Source: Salinisphaera sp. LB1
GTDB lineage: Bacteria; Pseudomonadota; Gammaproteobacteria; Nevskiales; Salinisphaeraceae
Direction: 5' to 3'
Assembly: GCF_003177035.1 (NCBI RefSeq)
Contig: NZ_CP029488.1
Span: 4,077,709 to 4,141,708 of the forward strand
Length of the DNA stretch: 64,000 nucleotides
Shown here piece by piece: positions 9,124-19,400 of the stretch. A program made the translations under genes and the position numbers. Position 1 is the first letter of the stretch. The number at the start of each line of letters is the position of its first letter. The notes beneath the pieces are model-generated. The model did not search any database. It was not told the DNA's origin and was given only the letters and a program-made list of their open reading frames with translations.

Positions 9124-9336
9124 TCAATCGATTCGGGTCAACGCGCTTTCCTTGTGGGCCGCGATATGGTCGGTCTTGTCGCTTTTGATTTCGTACTGCG
9201 GCGCGTCCGGTGACGCCCGGCGCGTATGCCCCTTGTAGTCGAAATCCTGTGTATGCGTCTTGATGATAGTGCCGCTGACCCGACCGGCCTCGGAGTCCCA
9301 GCTAACGTGGTCACCAACCTTGAACTTGTGCTCCAT
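9124..9336 (-). CDS. DUF2945 (HVA1-type) small protein
   Basis: A 70-residue protein with the compact SH3/Tudor-like pattern of DUF2945: FKVGDHVSWDSEAGRVSGTIIK, then the HTRRASPDAPQYEIKSDKTDHIAAHK segment. Members are small beta-barrel proteins of unknown function often found with stress genes. The start at 9336 is preferred over the ATG at 9351 because GGAG is well placed for it and the family starts there. It is the first gene of a two-gene unit with DUF488. Confidence 0.85.
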   Translation of the reverse strand: MEHKFKVGDHVSWDSEAGRVSGTIIKTHTQDFDYKGHTRRASPDAPQYEIKSDKTDHIAAHKESALTRID

Positions 9337-9360
9337 CGCATTTTTCTCCAAACAGTAACC

Positions 9361-10308
9361 TCATTGTCGATCGGCATGAAGCAAGCTTTCGGCCTGCGTC
9401 ACGATACGCTCGACAATGCTCTGCGCCGGCTCGACCGCATCGATCAGATCGACCGCCTCGCCGGCAAACACCACGGCCGTATCGGTATCGCTCTCAGCCG
9501 TGGCCTGACGATAGATCGCCTGCTGGCGGTCCAGGTCCGAATAGAGTGCGGCTTCGCGCCCGTGCCATTGCGCGGCAAAGCGATTGATCGGCACACGACC
9601 GGTAATATGCTCGGGCCAAGGATAGCCGCGCACGATATCGAATACGCGGGTGCGCAGCGTGGTATCCCCTTGGCTATCGACGATGAAACGCTTGGCGTTA
9701 GCGTGGCCCAACGCTTCCTCGCTGGCGAAAAACCGGGTGCCGATCAGCACGCCCGCGGCGCCCAGCAGGGTTGCTGCCGCCAGTCCGCGTCCGTCGGCGA
9801 TGCCGCCGGCAGCGACGACCGGCGTCGGCGTCACGGCATCCACCACCGCCGGCACCAACGTGAATGTGGATCGCGCCCCGCCGTGTCCGCCGCCTTCGGT
9901 GCCCTGGGCGACGATCACGTCGGCACCGGCCGCGGCCGCATCGCGAGCCTGCGCCACAGTCTGCACCTGACAGATGATCTTCGCCCCGGCCTGGCGTACG
10001 GCGGGCAGATACGGCGTGCAGTCGCCAAACGAGAACATCACCGCCGCCGGCTCGTAATCTAGCGCCCGATCAAGCAACGACGGCTCGCGCGCCAGCGACC
10101 AGGTGATAAAGCCCACGCCCACACGCTGACCGCGCGCGTTGTCGAACTCGCGGGCCAGCCAGTCAGCGTCGCCGTAACCGGCGCCGATCAGACCGAGACC
10201 GCCCGCACGGCTCACCGCAGCGGCCAGCACGCCGCCGGACACGTTACCCATCGGCGCGAGCAGCAGCGGCTGTTCGATACCGAGCATGTCGTTCAGTACA
10301 GTGTGCAT
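9361..10308 (-). CDS. NAD(P)H-dependent flavin oxidoreductase, nitronate monooxygenase type
   Basis: A 315-residue FMN-dependent TIM-barrel enzyme of the 2-nitropropane dioxygenase/nitronate monooxygenase group. Visible features are APMGNVSGGVLAAAVSRAGGLGLIG at the N-terminus, IVAQGTEGGGHGG near residue 140, and the phosphate-binding VAAGGIADGRGLAAATLLGAAGVLIGTRF near 175-205. Family members oxidise alkyl nitronates or reduce quinones with NAD(P)H. The substrate here is unknown. The stop of the damaged AhpD-like gene lies six bases upstream, so the two probably form one transcript. Confidence 0.88.
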   Translation of the reverse strand: MHTVLNDMLGIEQPLLLAPMGNVSGGVLAAAVSRAGGLGLIGAGYGDADWLAREFDNARGQRVGVGFITWSLAREPSLLDRALDYEPAAVMFSFGDCTPYLPAVRQAGAKIICQVQTVAQARDAAAAGADVIVAQGTEGGGHGGARSTFTLVPAVVDAVTPTPVVAAGGIADGRGLAAATLLGAAGVLIGTRFFASEEALGHANAKRFIVDSQGDTTLRTRVFDIVRGYPWPEHITGRVPINRFAAQWHGREAALYSDLDRQQAIYRQATAESDTDTAVVFAGEAVDLIDAVEPAQSIVERIVTQAESLLHADRQ

Positions 10309-10314
10309 ACGTAG

Positions 10315-10467
10315 TTATTCCACTTGGCCCTCGTTGTCGTACGCCTCGAAGGCCAGTTGCGAATGGGCCAGCGCGCCTGGCGCGAATATCGCCTTGCTGA
10401 AAATTCGCCACGCCTGTTCAAGCTCGGGTGTCAGGTCTTTGCGCTTGTGAGCGGACGTTTGTGACAC
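10315..10467 (-). pseudogene. AhpD-like (carboxymuconolactone decarboxylase) gene with internal in-frame deletion
   Basis: A 50-codon frame (GTG start) whose first 30 residues (SQTSAHKRKDLTPELEQAWRIF...) and last 20 (LAHSQLAFEAYDNEGQVE) match the two ends of the AhpD-like protein at 30992-31309. About 55 residues between them, including the CxxC active site, are missing. The join is at FAPGA/LAHSQ, where both flanks would have read GCGCTG, so recombination between short direct repeats is a likely cause. The frame is kept, but without the redox Cys pair the peptide cannot act as an alkylhydroperoxidase. Confidence 0.8.
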
Positions 10468-10531
10468 GGGATGGTCTCCGCAAGCAAGTGATACGGTGAC
10501 ACCATAGCAGCCTAGATGTCTGGCCCATTAG

Positions 10532-10753
10532 ATGCGGGTAAAGCGCCGGATGCGACAACCGATCGCCGGCTATCACCGGGATGAAGAACAACACTGGGTG
10601 GCCGAACTCGCCTGCGGCCATTGCCAGCACGTGCGCCATAACCCGCCGTGGGTGGAACGGCCCTGGGTGACGACCGCGGCGGGACGAGAATCGATGCTCG
10701 GCTTCGAGCTGAATTGCAAAAAGTGCGATCAGGGAGCGCCAAAAGATCTGTAG
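10532..10753 (+). CDS. DUF3565 domain protein
   Basis: A 73-residue protein with the DUF3565 pattern: ITGYH-like start (IAGYHRDEEQHWVAELACGH), then QHVRHNPPWVERPWV and a C-terminal ELNCKKCDQG. Four Cys/His residues (CGH, CKKC) suggest a small zinc site. The start could also be the ATG at 10550; no clear ribosome site separates them. Function is unknown. It is divergent from the damaged AhpD-like gene and 40 bases before the next FNR-type box. Confidence 0.85.
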   Translation: MRVKRRMRQPIAGYHRDEEQHWVAELACGHCQHVRHNPPWVERPWVTTAAGRESMLGFELNCKKCDQGAPKDL

Positions 10754-10793
10754 TCCTGCCCATACAAGGTCTTCCTATTCTGCGATACGCGAC

Positions 10794-10807
10794 TTGATTT
10801 GAATCAA
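10794..10807. promoter_or_regulatory. FNR/Dnr-type palindrome before the peroxidase-like gene
   Basis: TTGATTTGAATCAA is a perfect TTGAT-N4-ATCAA site ending 69 bases before the ATG at 10877, in the position expected for an activator. Confidence 0.8.
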
Positions 10808-10876
10808 GGATGCATAAGGCAGGCTTGGGCACAATAGCAACCGTACCGAGATGCCTTGCAGTACCCAGGAGGCCTG

Positions 10877-11332
10877 ATGCCACGCCGATTCGAATACCAT
10901 CTACCGCATCCGGGCATCCGGGCGTTACGCGATCTGGAAGCATATATCCATCGCTGCAGTCTGGAGCCGCCGCTGCTGGAACTGGTCAAGATGCGCGCCT
11001 CGCAAATCAACGGCTGTGCCTTTTGCCTGGATATGCACAGCCAGGATGCCCGCGTGGCCGGCGAGACCGAGCAACGAGTCTATGTGCTCGACGCTTGGCG
11101 CGAGGCGCCCTTCTACAGCGAGCGCGAGCGGGCCGCGCTCGCCTGGACCGAAGCGGTCACGCGGGTCGCGGATACACACGTTCCCGACGAAATCTATGAC
11201 CACGCGACCCAACACTTCAACGAGCACGAGCTACTCGATCTGACCCTTGCCATCACCGCCATTAATAGCTGGAATCGGCTGGCGATCAGCTCGCGCATGG
11301 AAGCCGGCAGCTATCAGCCTCAGGTGACGTAA
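10877..11332 (+). CDS. AhpD-like carboxymuconolactone decarboxylase-family protein
   Basis: A 151-residue protein with the alkylhydroperoxidase core. The CxxC motif with its following His ([13 protein letters not shown]) is near residue 47 and is preceded by [11 protein letters not shown], the usual lead-in. Members reduce peroxides or act as thiol relay proteins in the cytoplasm. AGGAGG stands directly before the chosen ATG. The FNR-type box 70 bases upstream points to induction under low oxygen or nitrosative stress. It is monocistronic; acnA follows after 134 bases on the same strand. Confidence 0.88.
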   Translation: MPRRFEYHLPHPGIRALRDLEAYIHRCSLEPPLLELVKMRASQINGCAFCLDMHSQDARVAGETEQRVYVLDAWREAPFYSERERAALAWTEAVTRVADTHVPDEIYDHATQHFNEHELLDLTLAITAINSWNRLAISSRMEAGSYQPQVT

Positions 11333-11466
11333 TTCGTGAGAACGCCACGAACCAAGAGTCCGATCGTGCGCGAGGCGCCCACAATCCGGTAGTTCACCGT
11401 TCGGCAAAACCACGATGCCGAAACACCCCTTCATGGCGACCAAATATTTTTGCGACAGGATTTGCT

Positions 11467-14292
11467 ATGACTTCCAACAGCTTCGACACCCGCAGCCAGC
11501 TCACGGTCGACGACACGACCTATACCGTCTATCGCCTCGACCGTATCAAGGGCGCCGATAGGCTGCCGTACAGCCTCAAGGTGATGCTGGAAAACCTGCT
11601 GCGCAACGAGGACGGCCGGCTAGTCACCGTCGATCAGATCGAGGCGCTGGCGAACTGGCAGCCGGAAGTCGTGTCCGAACAGGAAATTCAGTACACGCCA
11701 GCCCGGGTGCTGATGCAGGATTTCACCGGCGTACCCTGCGTCGTGGATCTGGTGGCGATGCGCGATGCGATCGGCGACTTCGGCGGCCAAGCCCAGCGCA
11801 TCAACCCGCAGATCCCCACCGAGCTCGTCATCGACCATTCCGTGATCGTCGATGCCTTCGGCCGGCCGGATGCGTTCCTGACCAATGCAACCAAGGAATT
11901 CGAACGCAACGCCGAACGCTACCAGCTGCTGCGCTGGGGACAAAACGCATTCAACGACTTCAAAGTGGTGCCGCCGGATACCGGCATATGCCATCAGGTC
12001 AATCTGGAATATCTGGCGCGTACGGTTTTCACGCGCGAGACCGACGACGGCATGCTCGCTTACCCGGACACGCTGGTCGGCACGGATTCGCACACACCCA
12101 TGGTCAACGGACTCGGCGTGCTTGGATGGGGCGTGGGCGGCATCGAGGCCGAGGCCGCCATGCTGGGCCAACCGATCAGCCTGCTGATGCCCCAGGTCGT
12201 GGGCTTCAAGCTTACCGGCGAACTCCAGCCCGGCACCACCGCCACTGATCTGGTGCTCACGGTCGCCGAGCTGCTGCGCGCGACCGGCGTGGTCGGCAAG
12301 TTTGTCGAATTCTACGGCCCCGGGGTGGCCAACGTGCCATTGGCCAATCGCGCTACGATCGGCAACATGAGCCCGGAATACGGCTCCACCTGTGCGATCT
12401 TTCCGATCGACGACGAAACCCTGTCGTACCTACGCCTGACCGGCCGTTCCGAACATCAGGTCCGTCTGGTCGAGGCCTACGCGAAAGAGCAGGGTCTATG
12501 GCATGATCCGGCACACGAACCGGAATATTCGCAGACCGTCGAGCTCGACTTGGGCCGCGTCGAGCCCTCGATCGCCGGTCCGAAACGCCCGCACGATCGC
12601 GTGCCGCTACGCATCGCGCCGCACGCAGTCAGCGCGCTGCTGGAAGGCGAAACCCAAGCCGAAGCCGTGAACGTGGGCCTCGATGAGGCATCAGGAGAGT
12701 CGTTTCCGGCCAGTGACCCAGTCTCCATCAGCCAGGTTCACGACGGCGACGAACCGCACGCCGCTTGCGACTGTGGTGATGACCACGACTGGCCAAGTAC
12801 GCCGGCGACCGTGACCCTGGATGACGGCACCCAGTGCGAGATCGACAATGGCTCGGTCGTGATCGCCGCGATTACCTCCTGTACCAACACATCCAACCCG
12901 TCGGTGATGATCGGCGCGGCGCTGCTGGCCAAAAACGCCGTCGAGAAGGGCCTGGTCCGCAAGCCGTGGGTCAAGACCTCTCTGGCCCCGGGCTCCCGGG
13001 TCGTCACCGACTACATCGAGCGCGCCGGCCTGACGCCCTACTTAGAAGAGCTCGGCTTCAACCTGGTCGGCTACGGCTGTACCACCTGCATCGGCAACTC
13101 CGGTCCGCTCATTCCGGAGGTCAGCGCGGCGGTCAATGACAACGATCTCACCGTCTGTTCGGTACTGTCGGGCAACCGCAATTTCGAGGGCCGTATCCAT
13201 CCCGAATGTCGGATGAACTTCCTGGCCTCGCCGCCACTGGTGGTGGCCTATGCGCTGGCCGGCAGCCTGCACGTCAATCTGTTACGCGAACCGCTGGGCA
13301 CCGACGCTGACGGCCAGCCGGTCTATCTACGTGATATCTGGCCCGCGCCCCAAACGATCGAACGCACCATCGCTGAGAATCTTCATGCGGGGATGTTCAC
13401 CGAAGGCTATGCCGACATCTATGCCGGCGACGAGCGTTGGCAAGGCATGGATATTCCGGAAGGCGACACCTTCCAGTGGCAGTCTGAGTCGACCTATGTC
13501 CGTCAGCCGCCGTTTTTCGATGGTATGGGCCGCGAACCCAAGCCGCTGGCCGACATCACCGGCGCGCGCGTCCTGGCCAAACTCGGCGACTCGGTGACCA
13601 CGGATCATATCAGCCCGGCCGGTGCGATCGCGCCCGATTCCCCCGCCGGCCAGTACCTGGCCGAGCACGGCGTCGAACGCCAGGCTTTCAATTCCTATGG
13701 CGCGCGCCGCGGCAACCACGAGGTCATGATCCGCGGCACTTTCGCCAACATCCGCCTACGCAACCAGCTTGCACCGGAAACCGAGGGCGGATATACCCGC
13801 GACTTCACGCAGTCCGAGGCCCCGGTCACCACCATCTTTGAGGCCTCCGTCAATTACACCAGGGGGAACACGCCGCTGGTGATCCTTGCCGGCAAGGAAT
13901 ACGGCTCGGGCTCTTCGCGCGACTGGGCTGCCAAGGGCACCGCGCTGCTCGGCGTGCGGGCCGTGATCGCTGAATCCTACGAGCGCATTCATCGCTCCAA
14001 TCTGATTGGCATGGGCGTGCTACCACTGCAGTTCGCCGACGGCGAGAGCTTGGAGTCGCTCGGTCTGACCGGCGAGGAGACATTCGACATCACCGGTTTG
14101 GCGGGGCGCGACGCGCCGGCAAACACCGTGCACGTCCAGGCTACCGACCCGCAGGGCAACACCCGGGACTTCGAGACGCGCGTGCGTATCGACACGCCGG
14201 CGGAAGCCGGCTACTACCGACACGGCGGTATCCTGCCCTATATGTTGCGCGAGCTTCTCAATGATGCATCGACTGCATCTGGTCAGGCCTGA
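11467..14292 (+). CDS. acnA: aconitate hydratase AcnA
   Basis: A 941-residue aconitase converting citrate to isocitrate in the TCA cycle. [4Fe-4S] ligands are in [14 protein letters not shown] and [14 protein letters not shown] near residues 475-540; the swivel domain with [16 protein letters not shown] is near 805. It is about 50 residues longer than E. coli AcnA (891). The extra length is an acidic insert around residues 400-455 containing [15 protein letters not shown] and a Cys-x-Cys/His-Asp segment just before the catalytic Cys region. The ATG follows a purine-rich GACAGG. Nothing suggests an operon. Confidence 0.96.
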   Translation: MTSNSFDTRSQLTVDDTTYTVYRLDRIKGADRLPYSLKVMLENLLRNEDGRLVTVDQIEALANWQPEVVSEQEIQYTPARVLMQDFTGVPCVVDLVAMRDAIGDFGGQAQRINPQIPTELVIDHSVIVDAFGRPDAFLTNATKEFERNAERYQLLRWGQNAFNDFKVVPPDTGICHQVNLEYLARTVFTRETDDGMLAYPDTLVGTDSHTPMVNGLGVLGWGVGGIEAEAAMLGQPISLLMPQVVGFKLTGELQPGTTATDLVLTVAELLRATGVVGKFVEFYGPGVANVPLANRATIGNMSPEYGSTCAIFPIDDETLSYLRLTGRSEHQVRLVEAYAKEQGLWHDPAHEPEYSQTVELDLGRVEPSIAGPKRPHDRVPLRIAPHAVSALLEGETQAEAVNVGLDEASGESFPASDPVSISQVHDGDEPHAACDCGDDHDWPSTPATVTLDDGTQCEIDNGSVVIAAITSCTNTSNPSVMIGAALLAKNAVEKGLVRKPWVKTSLAPGSRVVTDYIERAGLTPYLEELGFNLVGYGCTTCIGNSGPLIPEVSAAVNDNDLTVCSVLSGNRNFEGRIHPECRMNFLASPPLVVAYALAGSLHVNLLREPLGTDADGQPVYLRDIWPAPQTIERTIAENLHAGMFTEGYADIYAGDERWQGMDIPEGDTFQWQSESTYVRQPPFFDGMGREPKPLADITGARVLAKLGDSVTTDHISPAGAIAPDSPAGQYLAEHGVERQAFNSYGARRGNHEVMIRGTFANIRLRNQLAPETEGGYTRDFTQSEAPVTTIFEASVNYTRGNTPLVILAGKEYGSGSSRDWAAKGTALLGVRAVIAESYERIHRSNLIGMGVLPLQFADGESLESLGLTGEETFDITGLAGRDAPANTVHVQATDPQGNTRDFETRVRIDTPAEAGYYRHGGILPYMLRELLNDASTASGQA

Positions 14293-14443
14293 GGATAGTC
14301 CACTGATGAGTCGAGACAACACAAGGAACCTGAGCGAATAGCAAAATCGCGTATCCAACAACGAGTTCTGCGCATTTCGCCGATACTTAAGCATAGATGA
14401 ACCGGTGGGTTAATTGCACCCACATCACGAGCAGGAGAGACAC

Positions 14444-15079
14444 ATGGGTTTACGGCTCGGAGAGACCGCACCCGATTTCACAGCTGAAACCACCGAAGGC
14501 ACGATCCATTTTCACGAATGGATAGGCGATTCGTGGTGCATGCTGATGTCACACCCGGCTGACTTTACGCCGGTATGCACAACCGAGCTGGGTGCCGTGG
14601 GCGGGCTCAAGGCGGCATTCGCCCAGCGCGATACCAAAGCGATCGTCGTATCGGTCGATTCGGTGGAAGACCACCGCAACTGGTCACAGGATATCGAAGA
14701 AACCCAGGGCAACGCGGTCAATTTCCCGGTTATTGGCGATCCGGAACACAAGGTCGCAGAGCTCTACGACATGATCCACCCCAACGCCGGCGACACCTCG
14801 ACCGTGCGCTCGGTGTTCATCATCGATCCCAAAAAGAAAATTCGCATGACTCTGACCTACCCGAAGAGCGCCGGTCGTAACTTCGCCGAGATTCTGCGGG
14901 TGATCGACTCGCTACAACTGACCGACAATTACAAAGTCACCACCCCGGCGAACTGGAACGACGGTGACGATGTGATCATCTCGCCGGCGCTGTCAAACGA
15001 CGAGGCCAAGGAGTTATTCCCAGACGGCTGGGACGAGCTCAAACCCTATTTGCGCATGATCAAGCAGCCGAACAAATAG
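14444..15079 (+). CDS. 1-Cys peroxiredoxin (Prx6 type)
   Basis: A 211-residue peroxiredoxin. The peroxidatic Cys is at residue 45 in HPADFTPVCTTELG and the C-terminal dimerisation region carries the Prx6-type DNYKVTTPANWNDGDDVIISPALSNDEAKELFPDGW. There is no resolving Cys in the usual place, so it is a 1-Cys enzyme that removes hydroperoxides with an outside thiol. GCAGGAGA lies just upstream of the chosen ATG; the longer frame from 14414 lacks this. It lies 150 bases after acnA, a separate transcription unit by spacing. Confidence 0.93.
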   Translation: MGLRLGETAPDFTAETTEGTIHFHEWIGDSWCMLMSHPADFTPVCTTELGAVGGLKAAFAQRDTKAIVVSVDSVEDHRNWSQDIEETQGNAVNFPVIGDPEHKVAELYDMIHPNAGDTSTVRSVFIIDPKKKIRMTLTYPKSAGRNFAEILRVIDSLQLTDNYKVTTPANWNDGDDVIISPALSNDEAKELFPDGWDELKPYLRMIKQPNK

Positions 15080-15117
15080 AACCAACTCACACCACAAAAA
15101 ATATCGTGGGTACGAGT

Positions 15118-15326
15118 ATGAGTACTGTGATGCTCGAATCCGGGCTGACGTGCCCGGACTGCGGCTTTGCCCAGCAGGAAACCATGCCGACCGGGCCGGG
15201 GCCTGCTGGCTCTACTATCAAGGCCGTCAGTGCCAGGTGCTCGCGCGCCCCAAACTAGGCGATTGCTGTGTGTTTTGTTCCTTTGGCTCGGTGGCGTGTC
15301 CGCCGGTCCGGCAGCAGCACACCTGA
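15118..15326 (+). pseudogene. GDCCVFCSYGS-family zinc-ribbon protein, frameshifted
   Basis: The first part reads MSTVMLESGLTCPDCGFAQQ and ETMPT, the start of a small family of about 65-70 residues. After that the frame is lost; the other frame continues with GDCCVFCSFGSVACPPV and a TGA at 15324. The shift lies in the GC-rich run around 15190-15205. The four Cys of the putative metal site are still encoded but split over two frames. The function of the family is unknown. Confidence 0.75.
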
Positions 15327-15338
15327 GCGGCGACCGGC

Positions 15339-15777
15339 ATGAGCCGTCCCGAAAGCCACGTTGCCTTATCCTTCTCAGACTGCGCGACGCGCTCGATTTC
15401 GTCGGCTCCGGCTCGCATATGGAGCACGCGGCGTTTCTCGACCGCACGACCGGGGCGATCTATTGGCAGAGCGACAATGCCGACGTGAGCGACGAGTTAC
15501 CCGAGCATATCGACGATGCCGACCGCTATATCACGATCCCGTATAAGAACGATCTCGGCCTCGGCAAGCCGTTGGCGATGGCATTTGCCCGCAAGTATCT
15601 CCCGGAAGGCTTCGAGCAGGTCCGGGCGATATTCAACCAGTCGGACGCCTGCGCGCACTTCAAAGCGCTATTGATCCATCAAGACGGGCTAACGCGTGGT
15701 AGACCTATGAGCAAAACGGGTCGGAGTCTGTCCTTCGCCCGTGGTGCGCCGATCACGGTATCGCGCTGGAAGACTAG
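15339..15777 (+). pseudogene. UPF0158 family protein, frameshifted
   Basis: The central frame carries the family core: RDALDFVGSGSHMEHAAFLD, DELPEHIDDADRYITIPYKNDL and GKPLAMAFARKYLPEGFEQV. The natural start (MSRPESHVALSFSD, 15339) and the natural end (WCADHGIALED then TAG at 15775) are in different frames, so at least two indels have occurred, near 15385 and near 15695. UPF0158 proteins are about 140 residues and have no known function. It follows the equally damaged zinc-ribbon gene. Confidence 0.75.
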
Positions 15778-16435
15778 GCCAGCGGTATACTACGTGATGC
15801 GAACAGGGCGCATTGCCCCAAACCGTTGACCCTCAACTTTACCCGCACGTCGAATTTATTCTGTCAGTCGCTGTCGGGAGCTAAATCCGCGCCTAATCCG
15901 ATGATCGCTTGCTCGACATTTGAAAGCCCCGATTTCAAGTCGCTTTGGCCTTTTCGCGACTCGCTGAGTTTGGTGCGTGTAGTTTGCGGCTGGTCGAGTA
16001 CCCCGTTATCCAAGATGCGGTCTCCCCCTGAAAATGCTTAATTAAGAGCCTATTCCAATAGGCAACGCGCTAAACAATATCGTTTGGCACGACCCGCACG
16101 TGAAATCGAGTATAACGGGTCGGGTTCAGTTCAACGCCCGGATGTCGAGCCGAGCGCCGACCTACCCAAGGAACCCTCGATATCACCCCGCACTTTTCCC
16201 GCTCCCCTTGACATGAATCAAGGCACGCCGCGCGAATGACCCATAGATTGGTGTAGCGGGCGTAGCGAAGTACGTTCAATTCTGACGACTGGCGACCGGG
16301 CGCGCTTTCTAGCGCACTGACGCTCGTCCTTGGATGCGTGAGCCGTTATTAGCTGACGGTCCGGCGCATCGCCGAATGCCCTAACCGCCCAGCCGGAGCA
16401 CCTATGCGAATCGCACAACACGCAGCAGTACGCCG
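15778..16435. other. gene-free stretch before gltB
   Basis: No gene with recognisable motifs is seen on either strand. The stretch must contain the gltB promoter region and includes one FNR-like palindrome at 16208. Small open frames here look random. Confidence 0.5.
16208..16221. promoter_or_regulatory. FNR-like palindrome, one mismatch
   Basis: TTGACATGAATCAA matches TTGAT-N4-ATCAA with one change. It is 214 bases before gltB, further than usual for direct activation, so its target is unclear. Confidence 0.5.
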
Positions 16436-19400
16436 ATGACAGGAGCACCCGAATTCCATCCCGAGTTGCGATCCAGAGCCAATTGCGGCGTCGGTGCGGT
16501 GGTCGATCTGCAAGGCCGTGCCAGTCATCAGATTCTGAGCGACGCACTGCAAGTGCTGGAACGGTTGGATCATCGCGGCGCGCGCGGCGCCGAAGAGAAC
16601 ACCGGCGACGGCGCCGGCGTGATGTTGCAGAAACCGGATGCCCTCTTCCGCCGCGAGATCGATGATCTGCCGGCCACCGATGCCTATGCCGTCGCCCAGT
16701 TGTTTCTGCCCACCGATCCCGACCAGCAGCAGACACTCCGACAACGACTTGAGACAGTCCTTACGGTTCGGCGTTTTGTTTCGCTTGGCTGGCGCCACGT
16801 GCCGACCCGTAACGAGGGCCTCGGCCACGGCGCGCTGGATACTGAGCCGTGCGTCCAACAATTATTTCTGGTGCACGCCGACGGCCTAACCGGCCGCGCG
16901 TTGGACCGGCGCTGTTATGTGTTGCGGCTGGCGCTGGACAAAGCAGTGGCGGACTTGCCCGGAGCCTGCTATTTCCATATCTGCTCATTGGATCGGCGCA
17001 GAATCGTCTACAAGGGCCTGCTAACCAATCCACAGCTGCGCCGCTATTATCCGGATCTGTCTGATCCGGTCGTGGTCACGGCCCTCGCCCTGGCGCATTC
17101 GCGTTTCTCCACCAATACTCTGGGCAGCTGGGCGCGCGCGCACCCCCACCGCGTAATCGTGCACAACGGCGAGATCAATACCTATCGGGCCAACTTCAAT
17201 CGTCTGCGCGATCGCGAAGCCGATCTCGACCATCCCGAGATCGGCGCCGAGTTGCGCGCCCTGCGGCCTCTGGTGGAAACCGGGGTCAGCGATACCGAGC
17301 TGTTGGACGCCGCTCTCGAACTTTTAATGGCCGGCGGGCGCAGTCTGGAGCATTCGTTACGGATGCTGGTTCCGGAAGCCTGGCACAACGACCTCACCAT
17401 GGAGCCAGCACGCCGCGCGTGGTATGACTATCACGCCAACCTGATCGAGCCTTGGGACGGCCCAGCGTTGGTGGTCGGCAGCGACGGTGAGCGCGTAGTC
17501 GCGGTGCTCGATCGCAACGGCTTCCGGCCTTGCCGCTACGACCTCACCCACGACGGCCGGCTGATCCTGGCCAGCGAGGCCGGCGTGCTGGATCAGCCGG
17601 CTACCAATATCCGTGAGCGCGCGCGGCTCGGACCCGGTCAGATGCTGGTCGTGGATCCGGCCGCCGGCGGCCTGCTCGACGCCGAAACCATGCAGCAACG
17701 CTTTCGCGGCGCGCATTACGCAAAATGGCTGGCGGGGCGCCCCCGGCTCGCCAGTTTTGCCCCAGGGCGCGACTGCGAGCGCACACCAGACCTGCCGGAT
17801 CTGGAATCCCACCAGCGAGCGGCAGGCTATTCCTGGGAGGCGCTGGAGCACCTCTTGCGCCCACTCGCCGAAGACAGTAAGGACCCAATCGGCGCGATGG
17901 GCGACGATGCGCCACCGGCGGTGCTCTCGGCTACGCCGCGCAATGTCTACGGCTATTTCAAGCAGTTGTTCGCGCAGGTCTCCAACCCGCCTATCGACTA
18001 CCTGCGCGAGCGCTTGGTCACCTCGCTGGAAAGCGATATCGGCCCACAGCGCAACCTGCTGTCCGCGTCCCGCGCCCATTGCCGCCGTATCCATCTCGAC
18101 TCGCCGCTGCTGACTAACGGCGAGTTGGCCGCACTGCGTGGCCTTCAGGCACGTGGCTTTGCCCACGACACGCTGGATGCCACGTTCACGCCCGAGCAAT
18201 CGCTGCCGGATGCGCTCGACGCGCTATGCACCAAAGCCGAGACCGCTGCACGCGACGGCGTCGCCCTGCTGGTACTCTCGGACCGCGCGAGCGGCGCTAG
18301 CCGATTGCCCATTCCGGGGTTGCTGGCCGTGGGCGCAGTGCACCAGCATTTGCTGGTCCACGATCTGCGTCTGCGCGTGGCCTTGATCGCCGAAATCGGC
18401 GATGCGGCCACCGTCCACCATATATGTACCCTGTTTGGTTTCGGCGCGGACGGCGTCAACCCCTACCTAGCGCTGGCCAGCGTCGGCGCCCTGACCGGCG
18501 AGGACGCTGCACTCCCGCGTTATCTGCACGGCCTCGAGGACGGACTGCTCAAGGTCATGTCCAAGATGGGCATCAGCACCCTGGAAAGCTACAAGGGTGC
18601 GCAGTTGTTCGAAGCGCTCGGTTTGGCGCCCGAGGTCATCGATCGCTGCTTCACCGGCAGTATTAGCCGAATCGGCGGCAGCGACTTTGCGCAACTCGAA
18701 GCGAGCCTGCGCGAAGATCATGCGGCGGCCTGGGCGCCGCCGCTGCCGGACACACCGCGACTGGCCAACGGCGGCGAACTGTACTGGCGTCGCGACGGCG
18801 AACACCACGACTGGGATCCGGATACGCTGGGCTTGTTGCAGACCGCGGTGCGTACCCATGACGAACGCGCCTACCGCGCGTTCAGCGAGCGCATCGACCG
18901 CCCCGCCGACGGTGCGCGAAATCTGCGCAGCCTGCTGGCGTTCAAGGTCACCGACGCCGTCCCCTTGGAACAGGTCGAGCCCGTCAACGCCATCACCCGG
19001 CGCTTTTTCTCCGGTTCGATGTCGCTGGGCGCATTGTCACCCGAGGCGCACGAAACCATCGCTATCGGCATGAACCGGGTCGGCGGTATCGCCCACACCG
19101 GCGAGGGTGGCGAGCAGGAGGAACGTTTCGGCACCGAGCGCGAATGTCGCAACAAGCAGATCGCCAGCGGACGGTTCGGGGTCACCGCCGCCTATCTAGC
19201 CGCGGCGGAGCAGATCGAGATCAAGATGGCGCAGGGTGCCAAGCCGGGCGAAGGCGGCCAGCTACCCGGCCACAAGGTGGCCGGCTTGGTGGCCGAACTG
19301 CGCCATATGACGCCGGGCGTCGGTCTGATCTCACCACCGCCGCATCATGACATCTACTCGATCGAGGACCTGGCGCAGTTGATCCACGACCTGCGCGCCG

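Noticed and set aside
17357..18199. 280-codon minus-strand frame opposite gltB, and others like it at 19564-20376
   Set aside because: Shadows of the conserved gltB frame without motif or ribosome site.
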